A program made the translations under genes and the position numbers. Of a stretch of 33,983 bases of DNA, positions 26,552 through 33,983 are shown one piece after another. Under the pieces are notes generated by a model that searched no databases, had not been told where the DNA came from, and saw nothing but the letters and a program-made list of their open reading frames with translations. Position 1 is the stretch's first letter, and each line of letters starts with the position of its first letter. Source of the stretch: Nannocystaceae bacterium (GTDB taxonomy: Bacteria; Myxococcota_A; Polyangia; Nannocystales; Nannocystaceae); NCBI GenBank assembly GCA_019694555.1, contig JAIBBS010000085.1, positions 1-33,983 on the forward strand, written 5' to 3'.

Positions 26552-28323
26552 GGCCGCTGCCGCAGGATCACCACTGCCAGCGCGCCCGCGGCGGTCCCGA
26601 GCACCGGGATCCGTCGCACCGGTCGCAGCCACCACAGCCCGGGGAAGATGCGCAGCAGCATGCGGCCGGCACCGGCCCCGACCTCGCGGCCGGACACGCC
26701 CTCGATCTCGAGCACGAGCTTGCGCGAGGGCACGGTGTCGTCGGCGACGAAGCGCAGGCGCTCACCCAGATCCCACAGCCGCAGCAGCGCCGCATGGCGC
26801 ACGCTGGTGTCGTCGGGGTTGTGGTGGATGATGTACGCACGGCCCGGCGCGCGGTAGCGCAGGCGATCGAGCGGCGCGAGCAACCGCCGCGCCCACGGAC
26901 GCTTGCGCACCGGACGTCCGTGCTCGCCCGGCGCCGCGGGACCCGACAGCGCGTAGCGGAACGCGCGGCCGACCTCGTCGCCCGACGGCCACGCGAAGTA
27001 GGCCGCCATCATGACCTCGGCGAAGGTGCCCACGTTCATGCCCAGGTCGATGCCGATGTGCATGAAGAAGCCCCAGACCAGCCACACGCGGCGACCCAGC
27101 AGCCAGTGGAACACCAGCTTGTGCCAGCGCGGACGATCGCGGACCACGAAGTAGACCACGACCGCGAGCACGCACACCGCGACCGCGAGGCCGGCGAACA
27201 CCGCGAAGAAGCTCTGCGGCGGCAGCCACGGGATGTAGCGCGGCGGGATGTAGTACTGCGCGCCCCAGCCGGTGATGATCGCACCGCAGCCCAGCGCGCC
27301 GGCCATGAGCGCATACGACAGCTGCCGTCGCCATGCGGGTGCCTGTGGCCATGTGCCGTCCCGTCGCTCGCGCTCGTAGCAGTTCACCGCCATGCCGATG
27401 AGCACGACCGGGAACAGCAGCTCCCAGTAGCGCACCCACACCGTGACGACCGGCAGCACGCCGATGTACTGCATGAACGTCGCGACGTAGATCTGCTCGG
27501 GGAAGCGATAGAAGTGATCCAGGCACAGCGAGAAGTACAGCGCGGTGCCATCGATCCAGGTGCCGCCGCTCTTGAGCAGGCCGGTCGCGCAGTAGATCAC
27601 CGCCAGCTGCAGCATCATCAGCCGCTGCGGCCACGCGGGGATGCGGCGCAACGGCGGCAACGTCGTCGCGCCGCCGAGGATGGCCTTGCGATTGCGGCGC
27701 CAGTTGTCGATCGAGTAGGCCTCGCCCCAGCGGCAGAACATGCCCAGGAACAGGAACACGCGCACGACGGTGTCGCCGCCGGTGTAGAAGATGGGGCTGT
27801 AGCGATACAGCTGCTCGGCGAGCACCCACGCCAGGATCGACGCGGTGCGGGTGAAGACGCCCAGCACCATGCACACGATCGACAGCAGCAGCAGCCCGTA
27901 GAGCCCGTACACGAACGTCGGGTCCGAGCGCATGTGCAGGATCGAGAACTTGCCCCACAGCACCGGGAACAGGTCGTACCAGTGCTCGAAGCCGTGCTCG
28001 GGATCCCACAGCGTGGTCAGCTTCCCGCCGTAGTTCTTGCGCGCCATCTTGGTCAGCCACAGTCCCTCGTCGGTGAAGAGGAACCGCGCATCGCGCGTGA
28101 GATCCACGAAGGTCCACAGCACCACCAGGCCCAGGGCGATGCGCATCACCGCGGCCGGTCGCGGATCGAGCCGATCGAACAGCATCCGCTTCCACAGCTC
28201 GGGCCGCACGACGAAAAACGCGATGACCAGGCCGATCGCGACCAGCGCCAGCGTCGTCGCCTGCGCCAGGTGGGCGCTGACATCGACCTCGGGCTCGTCG
28301 AAGAAGCCGAGCAGGGCGCCCAT
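26548..28323 (-). CDS. HTTM-domain membrane protein with degenerate DCC-like C-terminal domain
   Basis: This polytopic membrane protein of about 591 residues belongs to the HTTM family, which is related to vitamin K-dependent gamma-carboxylase. After one N-terminal membrane helix come VMRIALGLVVLWTFVDL, FTDEGLW, and many more hydrophobic helices. GLLKSGGTWIDGTALY carries Lys251 at the place where, by my alignment from memory, gamma-carboxylase has its catalytic base. HFYRFPEQI and LLGRRVWLVWGFFMHIG match the upstream paralogue. Residues from about 480 to the end resemble DUF393/DCC thiol-oxidoreductase domains in layout (LRFVADD, then KLVLEIEG), but the Cys motif is replaced by YIIHHNPDDTS. 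The start overlaps the upstream stop: ATG 28323, or GTG 28326. Two AAGGAG sites precede it. Confidence 0.85.
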   Translation of the reverse strand: MGALLGFFDEPEVDVSAHLAQATTLALVAIGLVIAFFVVRPELWKRMLFDRLDPRPAAVMRIALGLVVLWTFVDLTRDARFLFTDEGLWLTKMARKNYGGKLTTLWDPEHGFEHWYDLFPVLWGKFSILHMRSDPTFVYGLYGLLLLSIVCMVLGVFTRTASILAWVLAEQLYRYSPIFYTGGDTVVRVFLFLGMFCRWGEAYSIDNWRRNRKAILGGATTLPPLRRIPAWPQRLMMLQLAVIYCATGLLKSGGTWIDGTALYFSLCLDHFYRFPEQIYVATFMQYIGVLPVVTVWVRYWELLFPVVLIGMAVNCYERERRDGTWPQAPAWRRQLSYALMAGALGCGAIITGWGAQYYIPPRYIPWLPPQSFFAVFAGLAVAVCVLAVVVYFVVRDRPRWHKLVFHWLLGRRVWLVWGFFMHIGIDLGMNVGTFAEVMMAAYFAWPSGDEVGRAFRYALSGPAAPGEHGRPVRKRPWARRLLAPLDRLRYRAPGRAYIIHHNPDDTSVRHAALLRLWDLGERLRFVADDTVPSRKLVLEIEGVSGREVGAGAGRMLLRIFPGLWWLRPVRRIPVLGTAAGALAVVILRQRP

Positions 28324-29201
28324 CACTCCTTCGCTCCTTCGACCTCGCCGACCGGCTCGGGCACGGTCGCGTCGTCGTCACCGCGGGCGTCCGCGGCCCG
28401 CTGCTCGCGCTCGGCCTGGCGCTCCTTGGCCTGCTTCTGATCCCACCACGTACGCACGTGCACGTCGCGGAAGCGGCCGGGGTGCTGCGGCGGCAGACCC
28501 AGGCGCTCGCGGATGTCCTCGGGCACTTGACCGTGGTACGAGGTCGAGCAGCGCACGGTCTCTTCCTCGCGCTGGTTGAGGTGCAGCTTCATGGGGTCGT
28601 AGCCCATGGTCGGGTAGACCTTTTGCGGCGGCGGCACCTGCGTCCACATCTTCACGAACTGGACCTCGTCGGGCGACTCGCCGCCGTGGGTCATCTCCCA
28701 GTCGCGGCAGACCCACGCGGCGTAGTGCCGGCGATAGCCCTTCTCCTCCATCAAGCGCCGGTTGATCTTGCCCATGCGCGAGTAGAACAGGTACGGGTAC
28801 TCGCGTCGGCCGTACATGTCGTGCGCGAGATCCCAGATCTCGCCGTCTTTGTCCTTGACCAGGACCTTCATGAACATGTTGCTGCGATGGGGGTTGGGCG
28901 CGAACATGGCCCAGCTCTGCGTGTTGCCGGTCGCGCGCATGTACGCCGAGGCCTGCAGCTTCTCGTTGAAGAACACGTGCACGTCCTTCGACAGGCCCTT
29001 GCCCGGCAGGTTGTGCACGAGCAGCACCAGCGCGTGGTAGCCGACCGCGAGCGACATCAGCAGCAGCAGCCACGAGCGGTAGGCCCAGCGCTGGTCGGGG
29101 CGATCGTCGTCACGCCGCGGCGCGTGCAGCAGCGTCTCCGCCAGCGAGGGCTTGGGCGCGTCGTCGACGGTGTCTCGCTCGGGTCCGGCTTCGTCGGACA
29201 T
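28323..29201 (-). CDS. Single-pass 'QSWxMFAPNP' domain protein (HTTM companion)
   Basis: This 292-residue protein has one membrane helix (SWLLLLMSLAVGYHALVLLV, about residues 35-57) and a soluble domain starting at Gln95 in QSWAMFAPNPHRSN. The same domain is fused to the C-terminus of the neighbouring 898-residue HTTM protein. Shared points are QSW-MFAPNP-RSN-FMK, the Cys-Arg-(Asp/Glu)-Trp tetrapeptide, the PPP segment after W-T--P, and a late Cys. The C-terminal 40 residues are charged and probably disordered. A Shine-Dalgarno GAGGAG eight bases before the ATG and a TGATG overlap with the upstream gene fix the start. The domain probably works with an HTTM membrane partner outside the cytoplasm, and this copy may serve the HTTM protein encoded just downstream. 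Its chemistry is unknown. Confidence 0.85.
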   Translation of the reverse strand: MSDEAGPERDTVDDAPKPSLAETLLHAPRRDDDRPDQRWAYRSWLLLLMSLAVGYHALVLLVHNLPGKGLSKDVHVFFNEKLQASAYMRATGNTQSWAMFAPNPHRSNMFMKVLVKDKDGEIWDLAHDMYGRREYPYLFYSRMGKINRRLMEEKGYRRHYAAWVCRDWEMTHGGESPDEVQFVKMWTQVPPPQKVYPTMGYDPMKLHLNQREEETVRCSTSYHGQVPEDIRERLGLPPQHPGRFRDVHVRTWWDQKQAKERQAEREQRAADARGDDDATVPEPVGEVEGAKE

Positions 29202-31897
29202 CAGCTGTTCTCCTCGTCCCCGGGACGCTCGCGCTCTTCCTCGACCGGCGCGGCTTCGTCGATGCGCTCCTCGAGGTCTCGCTCCTTGCGCTCGCGTTGC
29301 TGCTGTTCCATCCGTTCCCTGCGCTCCTCGGCCGACTCGCTGGCGCGGCCGAAGTCGGTGCGATTGTCCCACGACTTGCGCCGCGACTCGTAGAGCCGCT
29401 CCAGGCGGGCGTCTTCCTGCTTCTGCGCCTGCTCGTCCTCGGGTGTCAGCGGCAGGCCGTAGCGCACCTTCATGAACGGCGGCAGCTGGCCCGACTTGCC
29501 GCACTGGTGGGTCTGGACGTGGCTCTCCTTCACGATGAGCGCGCGCGGGTCGTACGGCTGTCCGGTGATGGCGCCCGAGGTGTCCTTGCGGCCCTTGAAC
29601 TTGCGCGGCTGCCAGACGTTGACGACCTCCGGCGGCGGGATGCGGGTCGTGATCGACCAGATCTCGACCTCCTTGGGCACCTCGCCGGTGCGCAGCGCCC
29701 ACTCGCGGCACTGGAAGTCGACCCAGTAGCGCAGGTACCACTTGCCCTTGCCGACCATGCGCCGCTGCATCTTGCGCATGCGGTCGTTGATGATCCACGG
29801 ATTGGGCCGGTACTCGAACGCGTTGTTGCGCAGATCCCAGCGCTCGCCGTCGTGCTGGACCACGACCGACTTCATGAACTGATTGCTACGCGGGGGGTTG
29901 GGCGCGAACATCTCCCAGCTCTGCGAGGTGCCCGAGACCGCGAGCCACGGTCCGAACACCGACTTCGCTGGCGTGCGCCAGGTGTTGTAGATCGCGTACG
30001 GCGGGAACAGGTGCAGCCCGACCGCGCCGGTGTGCCAGCAGAAGGCGAACAGCGCCAGTGCGCGACCGATGGCGGAGTACGCCAGCGCCGGCGGCTGCTG
30101 GATCAGCGCCAGCTCGCGCGCACGCGGCCGGAGCACGCGCAGCGCCACCGCGACGAGCACGATCGACGCGAGCCACACCTTCGCGCCGGTGCCGACCCAG
30201 GTCTCCTTGTGCGCGCGGGCCCAGACCAGGTACGCGCCGCCGAGCCCGAAGACCAGCACCAGCACGTCGGGGAAACGGCGACCGCGGACCGGCACGGCCG
30301 TGGGCGACTGCGCCGGGATGAACGCGGTCGCGGGCGGTGCGAGCCGGGCCAGGCGCGAGCGCTTGCGCAGCCACGCGGCCACGCGCCCGAAGCCACGCGC
30401 GTACTCGTCACCGGTCAGGTACGCCGCGTAGGTCATCAGCATGATGAACGGGAACATGCCGATGTTCATGAACAGGATCAGGAAGCCGTGGAAGAAGAAC
30501 CCCAGCGTCAACCACAGCCGCCGACCGAGCAGCCACCGGCGCATGCTCTCGTGCGAGATCGTGACCTCCGGCAGCCGCAGCGTCCGCAGCAGCCGCGGCA
30601 TGCGGGCCGGCAGCGTGATGGTGCGACCGCCGCGGAAGAACACCAGCGGCCAGCGCCGCAGCGCGTACCAGATCGCGACGAACAGCGGCACGCCCACGCC
30701 CATGGCGAGGTGGGTCTTGAACAGCGGCCGCGTGGGATCCTGCGGCGTGTCCTCGATCATCGACAGGCAGAACGGCAGCGTGATGACGACGACGCGGTAG
30801 GCGATGAGGTAGCCCGCGAGCAACAGCGCGCGCCCCAGCCACAGGCGGAGGCCGCGGCTTTGCGCCTTCATCCACGCCGCGTCCTTGTGCAGCAGACCGA
30901 AGCGCAGGATCTCGCCCACGATCACCAGCGGGAAGCAGCGCTCCCACCAGTGCGTGACCCAGGTGTTGAGCCGGAACAGGTTGGTCGCGAACACCGACGA
31001 CACCGCCTGGGTCAGCCCCTCGAAGCGGTAGAAGTGGTCCATGTTCAGCGCGTAGTAGAGCGCGTCGCCCTTGAGCCACACGTCGCCGGTCTTCACGCAA
31101 CCGGTCGAGCAGTACAGCCCCGCGAGCTGCAGCATGCACAGCCACCGCGGCCACGCCGGCACCAGGCGATAGATCGGCTCGCGCGCGCGGCCGTCGGGCG
31201 CGCTGGCGTCCTCGCCGGGGATCTCCAGCCGTCCCTGCTTGCGCAACCGTCGACAGCGCCACCAGTTGTCGAAGCTCCACGCGTGCCCGGTCTTGGCGAA
31301 CAGCAGGATCAGCCAGAAGCAGCGATAGACGGTGTCGGTGCCCTCCCAGTACAGCGCGTTGCGGTTGTACACGCTGCTGACCAGCAGCCAGCACACGAAC
31401 CCCATCGTCCGCGAGAACACGCCAAAGCCGTACAGCGTGCACGCGGCGAACAGCACCATCATGTGCCAGAACACGAAGTCCGGGCTGCCGTACATGTAGA
31501 AGAACGACGGCTTGTTCCACAGGAAGCAGACCACCGCCCAGAGATCGAAGAAGCCGTCCTCGGGGGTCCAGCCGCGCAACGCCGAGCGGCCCATGCGATC
31601 TTGCGCATAGGCCATGTCGAAGATGCCCTCGTCGCTCCACAACATGCGCCAGTACGGCGCGAGGTTGAGGAAGCAGATGATGGTCATGATCGCGAAGCCG
31701 ATGCGCAGCACCGCGTAGGTCCGCGGGTCCTCCAGCGCCAGCAGACAGCGCCGCACCGACTCGGCGCGGGTCCACGTCCACAGCAGCATCACCGCCGCGA
31801 ACGCGAAGAACCACCAGCCCACCTCCACCCCGAACTCGGCCGGCACCGTGGGGTAGCGAGCCTTGTCGTCGAGCAGAGCGACCAGCACCGAAGCCAT
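29201..31897 (-). CDS. HTTM membrane protein fused to a 'QSWxMFAPNP' domain
   Basis: This 898-residue multi-pass membrane protein is the first gene of the HTTM operon. The N-terminal 420 residues form an HTTM unit (VLRIGFAIMTIICFLN; YCSTGCVKTGDVWLKGDALY with Lys269; MDHFYRFEGL). A second membrane block (GYLIAYRVVVITLPF; WLTLGFFFHGFLILFMNIG) follows, then further helices near residues 550-640. The soluble domain begins at about residue 655 (SQSWEMFAPNPPRSNQFM) and includes QCREW and RIPPPEVV. The last 90 residues are strongly charged (RMEQQQRERKERDLEERIDE), probably a coiled coil or disordered tail. It is a clear paralogue of the next two genes combined. The start at ATG 31897 lies 13 bases after a candidate -10 (TAGTGT). 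Upstream in-frame starts lie in sequence with poorer codon bias. Confidence 0.85.
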   Translation of the reverse strand: MASVLVALLDDKARYPTVPAEFGVEVGWWFFAFAAVMLLWTWTRAESVRRCLLALEDPRTYAVLRIGFAIMTIICFLNLAPYWRMLWSDEGIFDMAYAQDRMGRSALRGWTPEDGFFDLWAVVCFLWNKPSFFYMYGSPDFVFWHMMVLFAACTLYGFGVFSRTMGFVCWLLVSSVYNRNALYWEGTDTVYRCFWLILLFAKTGHAWSFDNWWRCRRLRKQGRLEIPGEDASAPDGRAREPIYRLVPAWPRWLCMLQLAGLYCSTGCVKTGDVWLKGDALYYALNMDHFYRFEGLTQAVSSVFATNLFRLNTWVTHWWERCFPLVIVGEILRFGLLHKDAAWMKAQSRGLRLWLGRALLLAGYLIAYRVVVITLPFCLSMIEDTPQDPTRPLFKTHLAMGVGVPLFVAIWYALRRWPLVFFRGGRTITLPARMPRLLRTLRLPEVTISHESMRRWLLGRRLWLTLGFFFHGFLILFMNIGMFPFIMLMTYAAYLTGDEYARGFGRVAAWLRKRSRLARLAPPATAFIPAQSPTAVPVRGRRFPDVLVLVFGLGGAYLVWARAHKETWVGTGAKVWLASIVLVAVALRVLRPRARELALIQQPPALAYSAIGRALALFAFCWHTGAVGLHLFPPYAIYNTWRTPAKSVFGPWLAVSGTSQSWEMFAPNPPRSNQFMKSVVVQHDGERWDLRNNAFEYRPNPWIINDRMRKMQRRMVGKGKWYLRYWVDFQCREWALRTGEVPKEVEIWSITTRIPPPEVVNVWQPRKFKGRKDTSGAITGQPYDPRALIVKESHVQTHQCGKSGQLPPFMKVRYGLPLTPEDEQAQKQEDARLERLYESRRKSWDNRTDFGRASESAEERRERMEQQQRERKERDLEERIDEAAPVEEERERPGDEENS

Positions 31898-31910
31898 CGA
31901 AGCGGCAGCG

Positions 31911-31916
31911 ACACTA
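31911..31916 (-). promoter_or_regulatory. Candidate -10 of the HTTM operon
   Basis: TAGTGT on the minus strand in the context TGCTAGTGTCGC, 13 bases before ATG 31897. It matches the context before the 10832 gene in 11 of 12 bases. The rest of the 176-base gap back to the next gene (31898-32073) shows nothing else notable. Confidence 0.4.
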
Positions 31917-32073
31917 GCACGGGCGCTGCGCGCCCAGCCTCGCGTGGACCGCAATCCGTGCAGGGTCGCGCGCGATCACGGCCGCGCGAGTGAGCAGACG
32001 CACCGCTCGCCCACGCAGGGGCGCGATCGGGCCCCAGCTCCGACGCGCTCGCGCGCGCCGCCCTCACGCTGCG

Positions 32074-32829
32074 TCAGGTGGACGGCGCAGCCGGCGTCCG
32101 TCGCAGCGCCGGCACGACCTCGTGGCGCACGGCATCGAGGAACTCCGGGCCGCCCGCCGCCTTGGTGTGCTCACGCCAGCGCTCGAGTGACGCGTCGGCG
32201 CAGCGAACCCACCGCGTCTGCGCGTCGGCGCTGCCGCAGAGCGCGACGAGCACCGCCTTGGCGTCGCGTGCGTCCGAGTGGCGCTTGGCGGTCAAACGCT
32301 CGGGTGCACTGCGGGGATCGAAGCCCAACCGCTTGAGTTCGGCGTGCAGCCGGCGCTGCTCCGCGTCGTCGCGCGCGATGAAACCTGCGATCACCCAGGC
32401 CTCGATCTCTGGCTCCGCGTACGCGAGCACGATCGGCGGTCGCGACGGCACCCGCAACGCGTTCTCCGCGACTGCCTGACACGCGCCGTTGCGGCGCGCC
32501 CGATCACCATCGGTGTCCCGCGCGAGGACGGCGAAGTCGAAGGCCCAGGCATCCGAGTCCCAGAGCAACAGCTGCGCCCGCACCATCAGCGCGTCGGCCT
32601 CGCCGGGCACGCCGCCGAAGTGGCCGTGCAGCCGCGCGACCCCGCGTTCGCGTGCTCGCCGACGCGCGTCGGTGATGCTCTCCTTCTCCCACAGCACGTG
32701 CGGCTCGACGTCCTCGAACCACGCGAGATGTTCGCGCAATGTCAGGCTTGCGAGCACACGGACGACCTCGAAGTGTCCATTGTCCTCGCACGCGACGCGT
32801 ACGCGGAAGGCCGCCTCACTCGGCTGCAT
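32074..32829 (-). CDS. DUF4276/TOPRIM-like protein (candidate nuclease or effector)
   Basis: This 251-residue protein fits the DUF4276-type TOPRIM-like pattern. An early acidic site lies at Glu15-Asp16 (RVACEDNGHFEVVRVL). The metal-binding-type cluster is Asp105-Thr-Asp107-Gly-Asp109 in LARDTDGDRARRN. The family's AEPEIEAW signature has Trp145, and PERLTAKRHSDARDAK matches the later 'PE-x-x-x-x-K' segment. TOPRIM-like folds usually bind Mg and act on nucleic acids, so a nuclease activity is plausible. The start at ATG 32829 overlaps the 3' end of the ATPase gene by 14 bases, so both are one transcription unit. Pairs of an AAA ATPase with a TOPRIM-like partner form abortive-infection systems such as PARIS and OLD/Gabija-type modules. 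Codon use is less G/C-biased than in the surroundings. Confidence 0.8.
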   Translation of the reverse strand: MQPSEAAFRVRVACEDNGHFEVVRVLASLTLREHLAWFEDVEPHVLWEKESITDARRRARERGVARLHGHFGGVPGEADALMVRAQLLLWDSDAWAFDFAVLARDTDGDRARRNGACQAVAENALRVPSRPPIVLAYAEPEIEAWVIAGFIARDDAEQRRLHAELKRLGFDPRSAPERLTAKRHSDARDAKAVLVALCGSADAQTRWVRCADASLERWREHTKAAGGPEFLDAVRHEVVPALRRTPAAPST

Positions 32830-33841
32830 CGGCGAACACCCAGCTCTCACCGACGTTGGCCCAGAACTCGCCTGCCGACAGGTGACCGCGCATGCGCGGC
32901 CAGTCGGGATGTTCCGTGAGCGTCTTGACGCAGGTGTGCCCGCTGGGATCGAGCTGGAACACGCGAACGTCGTGTGGCTCGAACTCGTCGAGGAGGTAGG
33001 GCGAGTGCGTGGTGCAGACGATCTGCAGGTCAGGGTCCGCGGCGAGCAGGCCGCGCAGACACGCGACGAGCTCTCGCTGCGCGCGCGGGTGGAGGCCACG
33101 CTCGATATCGTCGAGCAAGAGCGTCTGCGGGCGCGCTGGAGCGTACAGCACCGTGAGCAGGGCGAGCGTGAACAGCGTGCCTTCGCTCAGATGCGCGGCG
33201 GGGCACCAACCGTTGTCCGCACCCGCGAGCCTGACCTCGAGGGCGGCGCTCGGTCCCTGATCGCCAGCGTTGACCACGTGCGTCCGCAAATCGGCCGCCA
33301 CGGGTACGACGTTGCGCAACGACTCCGCGATACGGCGCCAGGTCTGGGGCTCGGTGAGTTGGACGTGCATCAACGTGGCTGCGAAGCCGGTACCGTTGGG
33401 CGCAATCGTGGTCGCGTCGCCACCCAGAGGCGCGGGCGCGCGCAACACCGATGGCTCGAAGCGCACGGCACCGATGCGGGGCGCCTCCGCAGGCCGCAGC
33501 GGTCGGCCGGGTTCGCCCGACCAGGTGTTCCACGTCCAACTGTCCGGACCTCGAATCCACGTCAGGCCGGTCCGCGACCCCTGGGCCTGGAGTTCGAGCT
33601 GGACCTCGCCTTCGAGTCCGTGCGTGCGGGCTCCGTCCATCCAGCCGTGCCTCGCGTCCCCGCGACGCCCGAAGAGCACGTCGGCAGCCGACGTCTCGCG
33701 GGCACGTCCGAGCAGCGCCAGCGCGTCCAAGAACGACGACTTGCCGCTCGCGTTCGCGCCGACGATCACCGTCATGCGCCCGAGCTCGACGGTCACGTCA
33801 GCGAGGGCTTGGAACCCGCGAATGTGGACGTGGGCGATCAC
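32816..33841 (-). CDS. AAA15/SMC-like ATPase (OLD/RecF-type), candidate defence ATPase
   Basis: This 341-residue ABC-fold ATPase is of the AAA15/AAA21 kind. The N-terminus has the typical start (HIRGFQALADVTVELG) and Walker A GANASGKS with Lys34. The signature segment is AHLSEGTLFTLALL. Walker B is TLLLDDIERGLHP with Asp244-Asp245 and catalytic Glu247, and the H-loop is TTHSPYLLD with His279. There is no long coiled coil, so it is shorter than SMC or RecN proteins. The partner gene overlaps its end by 14 bases. In PARIS and AbiL-like modules, such ATPases sense phage products and control a TOPRIM-like effector; here that is inferred from context. GTG 33841 lies ten bases after a candidate -10 (TACGCT). 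G+C in sampled lines is about 63-67%, well below its neighbours. Confidence 0.88.
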   Translation of the reverse strand: MIAHVHIRGFQALADVTVELGRMTVIVGANASGKSSFLDALALLGRARETSAADVLFGRRGDARHGWMDGARTHGLEGEVQLELQAQGSRTGLTWIRGPDSWTWNTWSGEPGRPLRPAEAPRIGAVRFEPSVLRAPAPLGGDATTIAPNGTGFAATLMHVQLTEPQTWRRIAESLRNVVPVAADLRTHVVNAGDQGPSAALEVRLAGADNGWCPAAHLSEGTLFTLALLTVLYAPARPQTLLLDDIERGLHPRAQRELVACLRGLLAADPDLQIVCTTHSPYLLDEFEPHDVRVFQLDPSGHTCVKTLTEHPDWPRMRGHLSAGEFWANVGESWVFADAAE

Positions 33842-33851
33842 GGCACCCCCA

Positions 33852-33857
33852 AGCGTA
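33852..33857 (-). promoter_or_regulatory. Candidate -10 of the ATPase/DUF4276 pair
   Basis: TACGCT on the minus strand, ten bases before the GTG at 33841, in the short gap between this pair and the gene at the window edge. A -35 is not obvious. Confidence 0.3.
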
Positions 33858-33875
33858 CCACGCCCCCCCGGCGGG

Positions 33876-33983
33876 TCAGCCGGCGTCGGTCGCCGCCGGC
33901 ATCGCGGCCTTGGCCACCGCCATGAGGAAATCGAAGCGGGCCTGGAACGCCTTCACCTGCAGCGCGAGGCCCTCGATGCGGTG
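33876..33983 (-). CDS. C-terminus of an unidentified protein (cut by window edge)
   Basis: The last 35 codons of a minus-strand gene run in from the right edge and end with TGA at 33876-33878. The frame reads HRIEGLALQVKAFQARF, then DFLMAVAKAAMPAATDAG. Nearly every codon ends in G or C, the normal bias of this genome, so it is very likely coding. The peptide looks helical, but too little is present to assign a function. Its stop is 34 bases before the ATPase start, so it could share a transcript with the ATPase/DUF4276 pair or simply precede it. Confidence 0.6.
   Translation of the reverse strand, partial: HRIEGLALQVKAFQARFDFLMAVAKAAMPAATDAG

Noticed and set aside
29297..31993. A plus-strand open frame of about 900 codons opposite the large HTTM gene
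   Set aside because: The minus strand encodes clear membrane helices and family motifs shared with its paralogue. The plus-strand product is a His/Arg/Gln-rich artefact.

Overview
This is a very G+C-rich window (roughly 80% in most lines I counted) packed with genes. Several traits suggest the phylum Myxococcota, most likely a Nannocystaceae or Polyangiales relative, but this is inferred from gene content and was not tested phylogenetically. The traits are many lipoproteins with Ser/Gly/Thr linkers, a Ser/Thr kinase fused to TPR repeats, an ECF sigma operon, an OmpA protein with thrombospondin type-3 repeats, and HTTM proteins. I call 24 protein genes, the last cut by the right edge. There are no RNA genes, insertion sequences or CRISPR arrays, and no gene-free stretch exceeds 300 bases.

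Left part (1-8309). A minus-strand lipoprotein carries a 12-bp tandem repeat. It is followed by a coupled plus-strand trio (about 511-3493): a beta-sandwich protein resembling domains attached to type VI secretion effectors, a 431-aa protein with a candidate His/Cys dyad, and a small lipoprotein. This could be an effector/immunity-like cassette. Next come a Cys-containing lipoprotein abutting a patatin-like phospholipase, an isocitrate/isopropylmalate dehydrogenase-family enzyme with a candidate terminator behind it, and the OmpA-family protein.

Middle (8315-24666). A HelD-type helicase (minus) meets the OmpA gene tail to tail. It is divergent from a helical-repeat lipoprotein and an M28 metallopeptidase lipoprotein (plus). 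A minus-strand operon follows: ECF sigma factor, membrane-anchored putative regulator, Cys/Trp-repeat lipoprotein, and putative outer-membrane protein. The Ser/Thr kinase diverges from this operon and carries its own anti-sigma-like zinc motif, which suggests shared signalling. A large lipoprotein and a small CxxCH lipoprotein complete the section.

Right part (24944-33983), all minus strand. A four-gene coupled operon holds two HTTM (vitamin-K carboxylase-like) membrane proteins, a stand-alone copy of the domain fused to the first of them, and a COG2509-like flavoprotein. Upstream lies a two-gene AAA ATPase plus DUF4276/TOPRIM-like module. Its G+C is visibly lower, so it may be an acquired defence module. 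The window ends in the C-terminus of an unidentified gene.

The candidates for something undescribed are the 511-3493 trio, the fused/split HTTM operon with a degenerate DCC-like tail, the ATPase/TOPRIM-like pair, and the Cys/Trp-repeat protein in the sigma operon.
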